In this document: positions 45,560-57,092 of the stretch, in pieces | How positions within the stretch are numbered: the first letter of the stretch is position 1 | Layout: each line of letters begins with the position of its first letter | Assembly (NCBI RefSeq): GCF_001425045.1 | Contig: NZ_LMDJ01000001.1 | Coordinates: forward strand, 745,859-809,858 | Source of the DNA: Massilia sp. Root351 | Lineage (GTDB): Bacteria > Pseudomonadota > Gammaproteobacteria > Burkholderiales > Burkholderiaceae_D | Direction: 5' to 3' | DNA length: 64,000 nucleotides | Position numbers and translations under genes: made by a program | The notes under the pieces: generated by a model | The model's database searches: none | The model's input: the letters and a program-made list of their open reading frames with translations, nothing else | Told to the model about the DNA's origin: nothing

Positions 45560-47091
45560 TGAGCTACCAAGGCAAACGGGCACTGGTACTCGGGCTGGGC
45601 GAATCCGGCCTGGCGATGGCGCTGTGGCTGGCGCGTGGCGGCGCGCGCGTGCGCGTGGCCGACACGCGCGACGAGCGCGCCGTGGCGGACCGCCTGGCCG
45701 CCCTGAAGGCCGCCGCGCCGGACGCCGAGTTCATTGGCGGCCGCCTGGACATCGCGCTGCTGTACGACACCGACTTTGTCGCCATCAGTCCCGGCCTGGC
45801 GCCGCAGGGCGATGTGGCCGACCTGATGCGCGCCGCCGCCGCCGTCAGCATTCCCGTGTGGGGCGAGATCGAACTGTTCGCCCAGGCGCTGGCATCGCTG
45901 AAGGAAGAACGCGGCTACGCGCCGAAAGTCATCGCCATCACCGGCACCAACGGCAAGACCACGGTCACCAGCCTGACCGGCCAGCTGTGCCAGCGCGCCG
46001 GCTTCAGCGTGCGCGTGGCGGGCAATATCAGCCCGGCCGCGCTGGACGTCATGCGCGAGGTGATCGAGGCCGACGCGCTGCCCCAGGTCTGGGTGCTGGA
46101 GCTGTCCAGCTTCCAGCTGCACACCACATTCAGCCTGCAGGCCGACGCCGCCACCGTATTGAACATCACCCAGGACCACCTGGACTGGCACGGCTCGATG
46201 GAGGCCTACGCCGCCGACAAGGCGCGCATCTTCGGCGCCAGCACCGTGCGCGTGCTGAACCGCGACGACGCCACCGTGATGCGCATGGCGAACCCGGTCG
46301 GCGAGAACGTCAGCTTCGGCACCGGCGAACCGCCGGAAGCGGGCAGCTTCGGCCTGCACAACGAGCGCGGCATCCATTGGCTGGCCACTTCCGTGCCGGA
46401 TGAGGACGCCGAGCCGCCGAAGCGGCGCAAGAAGAACGACCCGGCGCCCGAGCCTGTGGCCACCACCGTCAAGAACCTGATGCCGTCGGACGCGCTGCAG
46501 ATCCGCGGCCTGCATAACGCCTCCAACGCGCTGGCCGCGCTGGCCCTGTGCCGCGCCATCGGCCTGCCTTTCGCGCCGCTGCTGCACGGCCTGCGCGAAT
46601 ACCGCGGCGAGCCGCACCGCGTGGAACTGGTGGCGTCGATCAACGACGTGGAATACTACGACGACAGCAAGGGCACCAACGTGGGCGCCACCGTGGCTGC
46701 GCTGAATGGCCTGGGCAAGAGCTTCACCGGCGCCGGCCAGCGCCTGCTGCTGATCGCCGGCGGCGACGGCAAGGGCCAGCAATTCGATCCGCTGGCCGAG
46801 CCGGTGTCGCGCTACGTGCGCGCGGTGATGCTGATCGGCCGCGATGCGCCGGCGCTGCGCGCCGCGCTGGAGCAGGGCGGCGCGGCCGAGGCCGGCGTGG
46901 ACCTGGCCGACTGCGGCACCGACCTGCCGTCCGCCGTGCGCCTGGCCGCCAAGCTGGCCAGGCCGGGCGACGCGGTGCTGCTGTCGCCGGCCTGCGCCAG
47001 CCTGGACATGTTCAAGAACTACGCGCACCGCGCCCAGGTGTTCATCGACACTGTGCGCGAGATCGCGCTCGACGCTGGACAGGAGCTCTGA
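45559..47091 (+). CDS. murD: UDP-MurNAc-L-alanine:D-glutamate ligase MurD
   Basis: A 510-residue Mur ligase, about 70 residues longer than E. coli MurD. The ATP loop is ITGTNGKTT, and later [15 protein letters not shown] is the usual end block. Part of the excess is a charged Pro/Lys-rich insert in the middle domain (about residues 278-300, [14 protein letters not shown]), before the stretch ALQIRGLHN. The rest of the sequence is typical, so function should be kept. Confidence 0.94.
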   Translation: MSYQGKRALVLGLGESGLAMALWLARGGARVRVADTRDERAVADRLAALKAAAPDAEFIGGRLDIALLYDTDFVAISPGLAPQGDVADLMRAAAAVSIPVWGEIELFAQALASLKEERGYAPKVIAITGTNGKTTVTSLTGQLCQRAGFSVRVAGNISPAALDVMREVIEADALPQVWVLELSSFQLHTTFSLQADAATVLNITQDHLDWHGSMEAYAADKARIFGASTVRVLNRDDATVMRMANPVGENVSFGTGEPPEAGSFGLHNERGIHWLATSVPDEDAEPPKRRKKNDPAPEPVATTVKNLMPSDALQIRGLHNASNALAALALCRAIGLPFAPLLHGLREYRGEPHRVELVASINDVEYYDDSKGTNVGATVAALNGLGKSFTGAGQRLLLIAGGDGKGQQFDPLAEPVSRYVRAVMLIGRDAPALRAALEQGGAAEAGVDLADCGTDLPSAVRLAAKLARPGDAVLLSPACASLDMFKNYAHRAQVFIDTVREIALDAGQEL

Positions 47092-47094
47092 TCC

Positions 47095-48306
47095 ATGGCC
47101 TTCCAGCTGCCATTCCGCTTCTCCTCTTCCTCGGGCTCCAAGGCTATCGACAGCCGCGCGCGTCCGTCGAAGATGATGGAATACGACCAGTTGCTGGTGT
47201 GGGTGGTGCTCATTCTCATGCTGCTGGGGATGGTGATGGTGTATTCGGCTTCGATCGCGCTGCCCGATTCGCCCAAGTACGCCGCCTACAAGAACAACTA
47301 TTTCCTGATACGCCAGGCCATTTTCATCACCATCGCCGTGCTGGTGGGCCTGATGACGTTCCGCATTCCCATCGCGGTCTGGCAGCGCAGCGCGCCCTAC
47401 CTGTTCATCGGCACGCTGGTGCTGCTGATGGCGGTGTTCCTGCCCGGCCTGGGCGTGACGGTAAACGGCGGCAAGCGCTGGATCTCGCTGAAGGTGTTCA
47501 ACTTCCAGCCGTCCGAACTGATGAAGGTGGTGATCGTGCTGTACGCGGCCGACTACACCGTGCGCAAGCAGGAATACATGCACAAGCTGACCAAGGGTTT
47601 CATGCCAATGGCGCTGGCGGTGAGTTTCGTCGGCTTGCTGCTGCTGCTCGAGCCCGACCTGGGCGCTTTCGGCGTGATCGTCTGCATCGCCATGGGCATC
47701 CTGTTCCTGGGCGGGATCAACGCCATCTGGTTCGGCGGCATCGGCGCCATGCTGGTGACCATTTTTGTCTCCATTATCGCGCTGTCGAAATTCCGGCGCG
47801 ACCGCTTCTTCGCTTACCTCAATCCGTGGGAAGAGGACAACGCGCTAAACAAGGCTTACCAGCTGACGCACTCGCTGATCGCTTTCGGGCGCGGCGAGTT
47901 TTTCGGCGTTGGTCTGGGCGGCAGCCTGGAGAAGCTGCACTACCTGCCGGAAGCGCATACCGACTTCCTGCTGGCAGTGATCGGCGAGGAACTGGGCCTG
48001 GCGGGCGTGCTGTGCGTGATCGCCATGTTCTACTGGCTGATCAAGCGCGCCTTCGACATCGGCCGCCAGGCCATTGCCATCGACCAGACCTTCGCCGGGC
48101 TCACCGCCAAGGGCATCGGCATCTGGCTCGGCGTGCAAACCTTCATCAACATGGGCGTAAACCTTGGCCTGCTGCCGACCAAGGGCCTGACCCTGCCGCT
48201 GATGAGCTACGGCGGCACTGGCATTGTGATTAACTGCGTCGGACTCGCGATCCTGCTTCGGATCGACTACGAGAACCGGGTCCTGATGCGCGGCGGCAGA
48301 ATATGA
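47095..48306 (+). CDS. ftsW: Septal peptidoglycan glycosyltransferase FtsW
   Basis: A 403-residue SEDS-family protein with ten helices. An extended polar N-terminus precedes the first helix. The SEDS catalytic aspartate region ([12 protein letters not shown]) and [13 protein letters not shown] are present. It works with FtsI. It ends overlapping murG by four bases. Confidence 0.95.
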   Translation: MAFQLPFRFSSSSGSKAIDSRARPSKMMEYDQLLVWVVLILMLLGMVMVYSASIALPDSPKYAAYKNNYFLIRQAIFITIAVLVGLMTFRIPIAVWQRSAPYLFIGTLVLLMAVFLPGLGVTVNGGKRWISLKVFNFQPSELMKVVIVLYAADYTVRKQEYMHKLTKGFMPMALAVSFVGLLLLLEPDLGAFGVIVCIAMGILFLGGINAIWFGGIGAMLVTIFVSIIALSKFRRDRFFAYLNPWEEDNALNKAYQLTHSLIAFGRGEFFGVGLGGSLEKLHYLPEAHTDFLLAVIGEELGLAGVLCVIAMFYWLIKRAFDIGRQAIAIDQTFAGLTAKGIGIWLGVQTFINMGVNLGLLPTKGLTLPLMSYGGTGIVINCVGLAILLRIDYENRVLMRGGRI

Positions 48307-49382
48307 AACGACTGATCATCATGGCGGCCGGTACCGGCGGCCACATCTTCCCCGGCCTGGCGATCGCGCAGACCATGCGCGCGCGCGGCTGGGAAGTAAG
48401 CTGGCTGGGCACCAGCCACGGCATGGAGCAGGAGCTGGTGCCCAAGCACGGCATCGCCATGGACACCATCAACTTCTCCGGCATGCGCGGCAAGGGCATC
48501 AAGCACAGCCTGGGCGGCGCGCTGAAGATGCTGGCTGCCTTCGCCGACTGCTTCCGCTTCCTCGGCCAGCGCAAGCCGGACGCGGTGCTGGGCATGGGCG
48601 GCTACGTCACCGTGCCGGGCGGCCTGATGGCGCGCCTGCGCGGCGTGCCCACCGTGCTGGTGAACGCCGACGCGGCCCTGCTGCTGTCGAACAAGACGCT
48701 GGCGCCTTTCGCCGAACGGGTGTGCTTCGGCTTCCCGGCCGATTTCGGCGCGGCGGCGGCCAAGGCTGTCGTCACCGGCAACCCGGTGCGCAAGGAGATC
48801 CTGGACCTGGCGGCGCCGGAAGCGCGCTTCGCGGGCCGCAGCGGCGCCTTGCGCGTGCTGGTGGTGGGCGGCAGCCTGGGCGCCAAGGCCCTGAACGACA
48901 GCCTGCCCGCCGCGCTGGCCCTGATACCGGACGCGCAGCGACCGGTGGTGACGCACCAGTCGGGCAAGAAGAATATCGACGCGCTGCGCGCCGCCTACGC
49001 CGAAGCGGGCGTGCAGGCCAACGTGGTCGACTTCATCGACGACATGGCGCGCGCCTACGCCGAGGCGGACCTTGTGATCTGCCGCGCCGGCGCCATCACC
49101 GTGTCCGAACTGACGGCGGCCGGCGTGGCCAGCGTGCTGGTGCCGCTGGTGGCATCGACCACCAGCCACCAGCGCGACAACGCGCAGTGGATGGCCAGGC
49201 AGAATGCCTCGATCCACATGCCGCAGACCGAAATGAACCCGCGCAGCCTGGCCACCCTGCTGGAGACGCTCACGCGCGGCGCCTGCCAGACCATGGCCAT
49301 GGCGGCCCGCAAGGCGGGCAAACGCGACGCGAACGACGCGATCGCGCAAGTACTGGAACAGATAGTGGAACGCAAATCATGA
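48303..49382 (+). CDS. murG: UDP-GlcNAc:lipid I transferase MurG
   Basis: A 359-residue peripheral glycosyltransferase that makes lipid II. The N-terminal [11 protein letters not shown] loop and [10 protein letters not shown] are the two glycine-rich loops of the family, and [11 protein letters not shown] lies in the UDP-GlcNAc site. The start overlaps the ftsW stop (ATGA). Confidence 0.96.
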   Translation: MKRLIIMAAGTGGHIFPGLAIAQTMRARGWEVSWLGTSHGMEQELVPKHGIAMDTINFSGMRGKGIKHSLGGALKMLAAFADCFRFLGQRKPDAVLGMGGYVTVPGGLMARLRGVPTVLVNADAALLLSNKTLAPFAERVCFGFPADFGAAAAKAVVTGNPVRKEILDLAAPEARFAGRSGALRVLVVGGSLGAKALNDSLPAALALIPDAQRPVVTHQSGKKNIDALRAAYAEAGVQANVVDFIDDMARAYAEADLVICRAGAITVSELTAAGVASVLVPLVASTTSHQRDNAQWMARQNASIHMPQTEMNPRSLATLLETLTRGACQTMAMAARKAGKRDANDAIAQVLEQIVERKS

Positions 49383-50779
49383 AGCATAAAGTCAAAAACA
49401 TTCATTTCGTCGGCATCGGCGGCAGCGGCATGAGCGGCATCGCCGAAGTGCTGCTCACGCTGGGCTACAACGTGTCCGGCTCGGACCTGGGCGCCAACGC
49501 CGTCACCCAGCGCCTGATCGACATGGGCGCCACGGTGCACCAGGGCCACGCCGAAACCCACATCGGCAACGCCGACGCGGTGGTGACCTCCACCGCCGTC
49601 AAGGCCGACAATCCGGAAGTGGTGGCGGCGCGCGCGCGCAAGATCCCCATCGTGCCGCGCGCGGTGATGCTGGGCGAGCTGATGCGCCTGAAGCGCGGCA
49701 TTGCCATCGCCGGCACGCACGGCAAGACCACCACCACCAGCCTGGTGGCGTCGGTGCTGGCGCAGGGCGGCCTGGACCCGACCTTCGTGATCGGCGGCCG
49801 CCTGACCGCTGCCGGCGCGAACGCCAAGCTGGGCTCCGGCGACTACCTGGTGGCCGAGGCCGACGAATCGGACGCGTCCTTCCTGAACCTGACGCCGATG
49901 ATCGAAGTGATCACCAATATCGACGCCGACCATATGGAAACGTATGAGCACGACTTCGAGAAGCTGAAGCAGGCCTTTGTCCACTTCACGCACCGCCTGC
50001 CGTTCTACGGCCGCGTCATGCTGTGCATCGACGACGAGCACGTGCGCAGCATCATTCCGCACGTGACCAAGCCGATCACCACCTACGGCTTCCGCGAGGA
50101 CGCGGAAGTGCGCGCCGTGAATGCGCGCGCGGTGGGCGTGCAGATGCACTTCACCGTGCTGCAGGAAGGCTACCCGGACCTGGACGTGGTGCTGAACCAG
50201 CCCGGCATGCACAACGTGCTCAACGCCTGCTCGGCGGTCGCCATTGCGCGTGAAATCGGCATCGATGACAGCGCGACGCAGGCCGGCCTGGCGGGCTTCG
50301 CCGGCGTGGGCCGCCGCTTCACGCGCTACGGCGACGTGGCCGTCGGCGGCGACGCCGCCAAGGGCACCTTCGCGCTGGTGGACGATTTCGGCCACCACCC
50401 GGTGGAAACAGAAGTCACGCTGGCCGCCGCGCGCGCCGCCTACCCGGGCCGCCGCCTGGTGCTGGCCTTCCAGCCGCACCGCTACAGCCGCACGCGCGAC
50501 CTGTTCGAGGACTTCGCCCGCGTGCTCAGCTCCGTGGACGTGCTGGTGCTGGCCGACGTGTACGCCGCCGGCGAGCAAGCGATCGTGGCGGCCGACGGCC
50601 GCTCCCTGGCGCACGCGATCCGTGCGCGCGGCAAGGTCGAGCCGGTGTTCGTGGAGAACATTGCGGACATGCCGGAAACCATCATGAACGTGGTGCGCGA
50701 CGGCGACGTCGTGCTCACCATGGGCGCCGGCTCGATCAGCGGCGTTCCTGCAAAACTGACTACTTACGTTAAGGCTTAA
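49379..50779 (+). CDS. murC: UDP-MurNAc:L-alanine ligase MurC
   Basis: A 466-residue Mur ligase that adds the first alanine. [14 protein letters not shown] opens the UDP-binding domain, [10 protein letters not shown] is the ATP loop, and DDFGHHPVE is typical of MurC. The ATG overlaps the murG stop by four bases; a longer frame extends into murG and was rejected. Confidence 0.96.
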   Translation: MKHKVKNIHFVGIGGSGMSGIAEVLLTLGYNVSGSDLGANAVTQRLIDMGATVHQGHAETHIGNADAVVTSTAVKADNPEVVAARARKIPIVPRAVMLGELMRLKRGIAIAGTHGKTTTTSLVASVLAQGGLDPTFVIGGRLTAAGANAKLGSGDYLVAEADESDASFLNLTPMIEVITNIDADHMETYEHDFEKLKQAFVHFTHRLPFYGRVMLCIDDEHVRSIIPHVTKPITTYGFREDAEVRAVNARAVGVQMHFTVLQEGYPDLDVVLNQPGMHNVLNACSAVAIAREIGIDDSATQAGLAGFAGVGRRFTRYGDVAVGGDAAKGTFALVDDFGHHPVETEVTLAAARAAYPGRRLVLAFQPHRYSRTRDLFEDFARVLSSVDVLVLADVYAAGEQAIVAADGRSLAHAIRARGKVEPVFVENIADMPETIMNVVRDGDVVLTMGAGSISGVPAKLTTYVKA

Positions 50780-50783
50780 AGAA

Positions 50784-51752
<969 letters not shown>

Positions 51753-51755
51753 GCG

Positions 51756-52523
51756 ATGTGGCAAGACGCGAAAGCCTTGAATGCGACCGCCAGCGGCATT
51801 TTTGCCGCGGTGGCGCTGGCTTGCGCGGCTTCCGTGGTGTGGTGGGTGTCGCAGCGGCCGATGTTCAACCTGCGCACCATCCGCGTTGAAACGATGGACC
51901 AGTCCGACCTGCGCCATGTGAACCACCTGACGCTGCAAGCCGGAACGGCTGGCCGCATCCGGGGCAACTTCTTCACCACCAACCTGGACGGGGTGCGGCA
52001 GGCGTTCGAATCGGTGCCATGGGTGCGGCGCGCCACGGTACGCCGCGAATGGCCGGACCAGCTGGTGGTGGCGCTGGAAGAGCACGAAGCGCTTGGCACC
52101 TGGGGCGAGGACGGCCGCCTGCTGTCGACCAAGGGCGACGTGTTTACCGCCAACCTGGCCGAGGCGGAAGAGGACCACGAACTGCCTGCTTTCTCCGGCC
52201 CGGAAGGCAGCGAAAAGGAAGTGCTGTCGCGCTTCGGCGAACTGAAAGCGTGGTTCGCGCCGGCGCAGCTGGAGCCGCAGGCGCTGGACCTGTCGGGCCG
52301 CTACGCGTGGAAGGTGAAGCTGAACAACGGCATGAGCGTGGAGCTGGGCCGCGAGCAGTCGCGCTCCATGCTGAAGGAGCGGGTGGACCGGCTGGTGGGC
52401 ATCTGGCCGCAGCTGGCGAGCCGGGTGCAGAACATCGAAACGATAGACATGCGGTACCAGAATGGATTGGCGCTCAGCGCAACGGGCCTGAAGATTCCGC
52501 CCGAAGGCAAGAAGCCAAAGTAG
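51756..52523 (+). CDS. ftsQ: Cell division protein FtsQ
   Basis: A 255-residue bitopic protein with one helix (about residues 13-33) and a periplasmic POTRA domain (FNLRTIRVETMD to about 110) followed by the beta domain that binds FtsL/FtsB. The chain ends in a short Lys-rich tail. It is 60 bases before ftsA. Confidence 0.94.
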   Translation: MWQDAKALNATASGIFAAVALACAASVVWWVSQRPMFNLRTIRVETMDQSDLRHVNHLTLQAGTAGRIRGNFFTTNLDGVRQAFESVPWVRRATVRREWPDQLVVALEEHEALGTWGEDGRLLSTKGDVFTANLAEAEEDHELPAFSGPEGSEKEVLSRFGELKAWFAPAQLEPQALDLSGRYAWKVKLNNGMSVELGREQSRSMLKERVDRLVGIWPQLASRVQNIETIDMRYQNGLALSATGLKIPPEGKKPK

Positions 52524-52583
52524 GCAAGGTAAGCACCGGCAGTCAAAGAATACTTTAAAAGCATATTACAGCAGGCAAAACAG

Positions 52584-53816
52584 ATGACAAAAGACGCGAA
52601 AAACCTGATCGTCGGCCTCGACATCGGCACCTCGAAAGTGGTGGCCGTGGTGGCCGAGGTGATGGGCGATGGACGCCACGAAGTGATCGGGCTGGGCCAG
52701 CACGAATCCAGGGGCTTGAAGAAGGGCGTGGTGGTCAACATCGAAGCGACCGTCGAGTCCATCCAGCGCGCGCTGGAGGAAGCCGAGCTGATGGCCGACT
52801 GCAAGATCCGCAACGTCTACGCCGGCATCGCGGGCAGCCATATCCGCTCCTTCAATTCGAGCGGCATGGTGGCCATCAAGGACAAGGAAGTGACGGCCAC
52901 CGACGTGGCGCGCGTCATCGAAACGGCCAAGGCGGTTAACATCCCGACCGACCAGCAATTGCTGCACACGGTGCCGCAGGAATTCATCGTCGACAGCCAG
53001 GAAGACGTGCGCGAGCCGATCGGCATGAGCGGCATCCGCCTGGAAGTGAAGGTGCATATCGTTACCGGCGCGGTGAGCGCGGTGCAGAACATCGTCAAGT
53101 GCGTGCGCCGCTGCGGGCTGGAAGTGTCGGACCTGATCCTGCAGCCGATGGCCTCGGCCGACGCGGTGCTTACCCCGGACGAGAAGGAACTGGGCGTGGT
53201 GCTGATCGACATCGGCGGCGGCACCACCGACGTGGCGGTGTTCTCGGACGGCGCCATCCGCCACACCGCCGTGATTCCGATCGCCGGCGACCAGATCACC
53301 AACGACATCGCGATGGCGCTGCGCACGCCGACCTCGGAAGCGGAAGAAATCAAGATCCGCTATGGCGTGGCCAAGCAGGTGCTGGCCGATCCGGGCGAGC
53401 ATCTGGAAGTGCCGGGCCTGGGCGACCGCGGCCCGCGCAACCTGTCGCGCCAGGCGCTGGCGGCGGTGATCGAACCGCGCGTGGAAGAGCTGTTCGCCAT
53501 GGTGCACCAGGTGGTGCGCGAATCCGGTTACGAAGGCGTGCTGTCGTCGGGCATCGTGCTCACCGGCGGCACCTCCATCATGCCGGGCATGGTGGAAATG
53601 GCGGAAGACATATTCCTGAAGCCGGCGCGCATGGGCACGCCGGACTACCGCGGCCAGCTGGCAGACGTGGTGCGCAGTCCGCGCTACGCCACCGTGCTTG
53701 GCCTGTTGTTGGAAGCGAAAAAACAGTACCTGCGCGGCCATATCGTTACGCGCCAGGATGGGTCGGTGAAAGCAGTATGGCAGCGCATGAAGGAATGGTT
53801 CCTCGGTAATTTCTGA
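52584..53816 (+). CDS. ftsA: Cell division protein FtsA
   Basis: A 410-residue actin-like protein that anchors FtsZ to the membrane. The ATP-binding blocks are IVGLDIGTSKV at the start and VLIDIGGGTTDVAVF. The C-terminal amphipathic helix (WQRMKEWFLGNF) is the membrane anchor. 123 bases with a hairpin separate it from ftsZ. Confidence 0.96.
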   Translation: MTKDAKNLIVGLDIGTSKVVAVVAEVMGDGRHEVIGLGQHESRGLKKGVVVNIEATVESIQRALEEAELMADCKIRNVYAGIAGSHIRSFNSSGMVAIKDKEVTATDVARVIETAKAVNIPTDQQLLHTVPQEFIVDSQEDVREPIGMSGIRLEVKVHIVTGAVSAVQNIVKCVRRCGLEVSDLILQPMASADAVLTPDEKELGVVLIDIGGGTTDVAVFSDGAIRHTAVIPIAGDQITNDIAMALRTPTSEAEEIKIRYGVAKQVLADPGEHLEVPGLGDRGPRNLSRQALAAVIEPRVEELFAMVHQVVRESGYEGVLSSGIVLTGGTSIMPGMVEMAEDIFLKPARMGTPDYRGQLADVVRSPRYATVLGLLLEAKKQYLRGHIVTRQDGSVKAVWQRMKEWFLGNF

Positions 53817-53867
53817 AGTAGTGGTTTGCGGCGTGAAGTCTGAAAAATATTTTTAATTGAAACCGCA

Positions 53868-53917
53868 GTTTTCAATCCCCAGCTCTCCTAACGATATGAG
53901 GACTGGCGATTGAAAAC
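53868..53917 (+). promoter_or_regulatory. Strong hairpin in the ftsA-ftsZ gap
   Basis: GTTTTCAATC (53868-53877) pairs perfectly with GATTGAAAAC (53908-53917). Inside it CCAG pairs with CTGG and TCCT with AGGA around a nine-base loop. A 50-base hairpin results, ending 12 bases before the ftsZ ribosome site AGGAG (53929-53933). It could be a processing site or a regulatory leader that sets ftsZ level; there is no T-run, so it is not a simple terminator. Confidence 0.65.
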
Positions 53918-53939
53918 GGCATTCTGATAGGAGCACATC

Positions 53940-55160
53940 ATGGAGTTTGATATGGTCGATAACGCAGCTTTGGGCACCGTCATCAAGGTCGTCGGCGTCG
54001 GCGGAGCAGGTGGCAATGCAGTTCAGCACATGATCAACAAGGGCATGAGCGGCGTGGAATTCATCGCCGCCAATACCGACGCGCAGGCGCTGTCGGCATC
54101 GAAGGCCGGCAACATCATCCAGATCGGCGAGACCGGCCTGGGCGCGGGCATGAAACCGGACGTTGGCCGCAAGCTGGCCGAAGAATCGCGCGCGCGCATT
54201 GAAGACGCGCTGCGCGGCGCGCACATGGTGTTCATCGCCGCCGGCATGGGCGGCGGCACCGGCACCGGCGCCGCACCGATCGTGGCCGAAGTGGCGAAAG
54301 CCATGGGCGCGCTGACCGTGGCCGTGGTGTCCAAGCCGTTCTCGCACGAAGGCCAGAAGTGCATGGATATCGCCGACGAAGGCCTGGAACAGCTGAGCCA
54401 GAACGTCGACTCGCTGATCGTGATCCTGAACGAGAAGCTGGAAGAGATCTACGAAGACGAATCGCTGATCGAGTGGCTGCAGCACGCCGACGATGTGCTG
54501 AACAACGCGGTGGCCGGCATTGCCGAGATCATCAACGTGCCGGGCCACATCAACGTCGACTTCAACGACGTGAAAACCATCATGGGCGAGCAGGGCAAAG
54601 CCATGATGGGCACGGCCACCGCCTCCGGCGTGGACCGCGCCCGCATCGCCGCCGAGCAGGCCGTGGCCTCGCCGCTGCTGGACGGCGTGGACCTGTCCGG
54701 CGCGCGCGGCGTGCTGGTCAACGTGACCGCTTCGCGCGGCCTGAAAGGTAAGGAAATCAAGGAAGTCATGGCCGCCGTGCGCGCCTTCGCCGCGCCGGAC
54801 GCGTCGATCGCACAAGGCATCGCCTACGACGACGAGATGGGCGACGCGATCCGCGTGACCGTGGTGGCCACCGGCCTGGGCAAGAACAAGAAGCATGTGC
54901 AACTGGTCCAGCAGCCGATGCTGCGCACCGGCACCCACAACGCGCCGCAGTCGGCGCTGGGCGGCGGCGCGGTGACCTCGTCGGTGACGATGGGCGGCGT
55001 GGGCGGCGGCATTTCCGGCGGCGGCGCGCAGGCGTTCGACGGCATGAAAGCGCCAGCCGTATGGCGCCGCGAATCGGCCTCCGAGCAGGTCAACGCGCTG
55101 CAGAAGTCGGGCATGGAAACCTACGACATCCCGGCCTTCCTGCGCAAGCAAGCCGACTAA
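53940..55160 (+). CDS. ftsZ: Cell division GTPase FtsZ
   Basis: A 406-residue tubulin homologue that forms the division ring. The tubulin signature GGGTGTGAAP lies in the N-terminal GTP domain after VVGVGGAGGNAV. A Gly/Ala-rich linker precedes the C-terminal tail YDIPAFLRKQAD, the conserved peptide that binds FtsA and other partners. The ATG has AGGAG seven bases upstream. It is followed by a terminator. Confidence 0.97.
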   Translation: MEFDMVDNAALGTVIKVVGVGGAGGNAVQHMINKGMSGVEFIAANTDAQALSASKAGNIIQIGETGLGAGMKPDVGRKLAEESRARIEDALRGAHMVFIAAGMGGGTGTGAAPIVAEVAKAMGALTVAVVSKPFSHEGQKCMDIADEGLEQLSQNVDSLIVILNEKLEEIYEDESLIEWLQHADDVLNNAVAGIAEIINVPGHINVDFNDVKTIMGEQGKAMMGTATASGVDRARIAAEQAVASPLLDGVDLSGARGVLVNVTASRGLKGKEIKEVMAAVRAFAAPDASIAQGIAYDDEMGDAIRVTVVATGLGKNKKHVQLVQQPMLRTGTHNAPQSALGGGAVTSSVTMGGVGGGISGGGAQAFDGMKAPAVWRRESASEQVNALQKSGMETYDIPAFLRKQAD

Positions 55161-55220
55161 GCCTGCAGCCGACGCTTTCCCCCAACCTCTGGCATACTCC
55201 CAAGTTCGTGCCAGAGGCAT

Positions 55221-55243
55221 GCCGCGCCTAGCGCGGCTTTTTT
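55221..55243 (+). terminator. Intrinsic terminator after ftsZ
   Basis: GCCGCGC-CTA-GCGCGGC followed by TTTTTT. It ends the dcw message 60 bases past ftsZ. Confidence 0.92.
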
Positions 55244-55277
55244 ACAACCCTACAATTCCTATAAAGGAGTCCAGACC

Positions 55278-55781
55278 ATGACCATCAAGATTGGCGACAA
55301 ACTGCCGGAAGGCACCCTGTCCGAATTCATCGAAACCGAAACCGAAGGCTGCTCGCTCGGCCCGAACACCTTCAAAGTCGAAGACCTGGTCAAGGGCAAG
55401 AAGATCGCGATCTTCGGCCTGCCAGGCGCCTACACCCCAACCTGCTCGGCGCAGCACGTGCCGGGCTACGTGAAGCACGCGGCCGACCTGAAGGCCAAGG
55501 GCGTGGACGAGATCTGGTGCATCAGCGTGAACGACGCCTTCGTCATGGGCGCCTGGGGCCGCGACCAGAAAGCCACCGGCACCGTGCGCATGATGGCTGA
55601 CGGCAACGCCGCTTACTCCAAGGCCCTGGGCCTGGACGCCGACTTCAGCAAGTTCGGCATGGGCACCCGCTCGCAGCGCTACTCGCTGCTGGTGGAAGAT
55701 GGCGTGGTCACCCAGCTGAACGTGGAGCAGGGCGGCAAGTTCGAAGTGTCGAACGCCGAAACCCTGCTGGGCCAGCTGTAA
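55278..55781 (+). CDS. Peroxiredoxin (Prx5-like)
   Basis: A 167-residue thiol peroxidase. The peroxidatic cysteine is Cys56 in PGAYTPTCSAQHVPGY, the Prx5 signature. It reduces peroxides using glutathione or thioredoxin. AAAGGAG precedes the ATG. A gene of this family often follows ftsZ in betaproteobacteria. Confidence 0.92.
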   Translation: MTIKIGDKLPEGTLSEFIETETEGCSLGPNTFKVEDLVKGKKIAIFGLPGAYTPTCSAQHVPGYVKHAADLKAKGVDEIWCISVNDAFVMGAWGRDQKATGTVRMMADGNAAYSKALGLDADFSKFGMGTRSQRYSLLVEDGVVTQLNVEQGGKFEVSNAETLLGQL

Positions 55782-55804
55782 TCCAGCCTTCCCCGCAGCA
55801 CAGC

Positions 55805-55829
55805 AAAACGGCGCCGATGGCGCCGTTTT
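55805..55829 (+). terminator. Bidirectional terminator between peroxiredoxin and SET genes
   Basis: AAAACGGCGCC-GAT-GGCGCCGTTTT is an 11-base-pair stem with A and T runs at the two ends, so it can stop transcription from either side. Confidence 0.88.
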
Positions 55830-55846
55830 CCGTTTTCCGTTTTCCG
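55826..55846. repeat. Tandem repeat (TTTTCCG)x3
   Basis: Three perfect copies of TTTTCCG start in the T-run of the terminator and end two bases before the SET gene stop. A simple slippage-prone repeat. Confidence 0.8.
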
Positions 55847-55847
55847 T

Positions 55848-56351
55848 TTACGCCGCGCTATGCGCGGTGGCGTTTGTGCGCTTGCGGCTGCGCCGCTTGG
55901 GGGCCAGCATGACGCCGGTGCACGACGGTGCGCCGCAGTAGCAGGCGAAGGCGCGTTTGACGGCCGGGGTGTGGCGCGCTTCGTAGATCAGCGCGTAGTT
56001 GTAGTTCAGCTCGTCGCCCGCTTCGATGAAATGCAGCGAGTAGATGAAGACCTTGCCGTCTTCCTCGTAGGCTTCGCAGTTGGGTTCGCAGGCGTGGTTG
56101 ATGAAGCGCGCCTCGTTGCCGCCGCTGCCGCCGTCGATCAGCTTGCCGTCCTCCAGGCTGAAGAAGAAGGTGTGGTTGATGGGGCCGCCGCCCGCTTCGG
56201 CGCGGCGCGCCGACTCGTCGCTGGTGATGCGCTCGCCGGTGTACTCGATGATGCGCGTGCCCGGCGGAATGTCCACGCGCGCGAACACGCCGCGGCCGTG
56301 GATGGGCGATTCTTTGACGATGAACAGCGGGGTGTCGGTGGAGGTCAGCAT
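55848..56351 (-). CDS. SET-domain protein (lysine methyltransferase-like)
   Basis: A 167-residue protein with a SET domain: KESPIHGRGVFA at the start, then GNEARFINHACEPNCEA (catalytic NHxCxPN pseudoknot) and ELNYNY. A post-SET cysteine cluster CYCGAPSC is present. Such domains methylate lysines with SAM; bacterial targets are mostly unknown. The ATG at 56351 was chosen over one 12 codons upstream because it directly precedes the fold. The C-terminus is Arg/Lys-rich. Confidence 0.85.
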   Translation of the reverse strand: MLTSTDTPLFIVKESPIHGRGVFARVDIPPGTRIIEYTGERITSDESARRAEAGGGPINHTFFFSLEDGKLIDGGSGGNEARFINHACEPNCEAYEEDGKVFIYSLHFIEAGDELNYNYALIYEARHTPAVKRAFACYCGAPSCTGVMLAPKRRSRKRTNATAHSAA

Positions 56352-56423
56352 GGCGGTAATATACCGCGCTTGCGGGCCGCGTGCCATCCCTCCCGCACGC
56401 GTGCCGCAAACACGCCCCGGCGC

Positions 56424-56960
56424 TTAGTCCGCCGCAGGGAAATCCAGCACCGTGTCGTTGACGCGGTTCACCAGGTTGGTGAAGGTGATGCTGGCAATGG
56501 CGAGCAGGGTGTCGACGATTTGCGCGTCGCTGTAGCCTGCCGCCTGCACGGCCGCCACCGCCTCGGCCGGCACGGTGCCGCTGCTGCGCGCCAGCGTGTG
56601 GGCAAAGGTGGCCAGCGCGTCGGCACGCTGGTCGCCGGATGCCTCGCCTTTGCGCACGGCCAGGATGGCCGGGCGGCTCAGGCCGGCTTTCGAACCCATC
56701 AGCGTATGCGCCGCCAGGCAGTAGTCACAGCCGGCGTCCTCGCTGATGGCCAGTTTGATGATCTCGATTTCCTTGGCGCCCAGGCTGGATTTTTTCAGTG
56801 CACCGTCCAGGTTGAGGGCGGCCTCCAGCGCCACCGGGCTGTTGCTGCCCACGGTGGCGTAGGCGTTCGGCACCATGCCGATGGCGCCTTTGATGGCGGT
56901 GAACAGCTGGGCGGCGTGGCCGGTGGCGTCAGGGAGGGCGATGGTGTGCAGACGGCTCAT
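56424..56960 (-). CDS. Carboxymuconolactone decarboxylase-family protein (AhpD-like)
   Basis: A 178-residue helical protein. The AhpD-type redox motif GCDYCLAAH (Cys78, Cys81, His85) is intact after an acidic SED triplet, so it is probably a thiol peroxidase-like enzyme rather than a lactone decarboxylase. It is divergent from an AraC regulator gene 132 bases away, which may control it. Confidence 0.88.
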   Translation of the reverse strand: MSRLHTIALPDATGHAAQLFTAIKGAIGMVPNAYATVGSNSPVALEAALNLDGALKKSSLGAKEIEIIKLAISEDAGCDYCLAAHTLMGSKAGLSRPAILAVRKGEASGDQRADALATFAHTLARSSGTVPAEAVAAVQAAGYSDAQIVDTLLAIASITFTNLVNRVNDTVLDFPAAD

Positions 56961-57092
56961 GATGGTTTCCTTTTCAGTGTGGGACCGACTGGTTTGTGTG
57001 TCGGCATGGAAAGAAGTTTAGGCCCGCTGAGTGAAACTTTTAATGCTTGAAATGCGCTAGAATTTGCTCAATCGTCTCAAATGGGGAATGTG

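Noticed and set aside
45409..47583. 724-codon minus frame over murD and ftsW
   Set aside because: Shadow of dcw genes; no motif.
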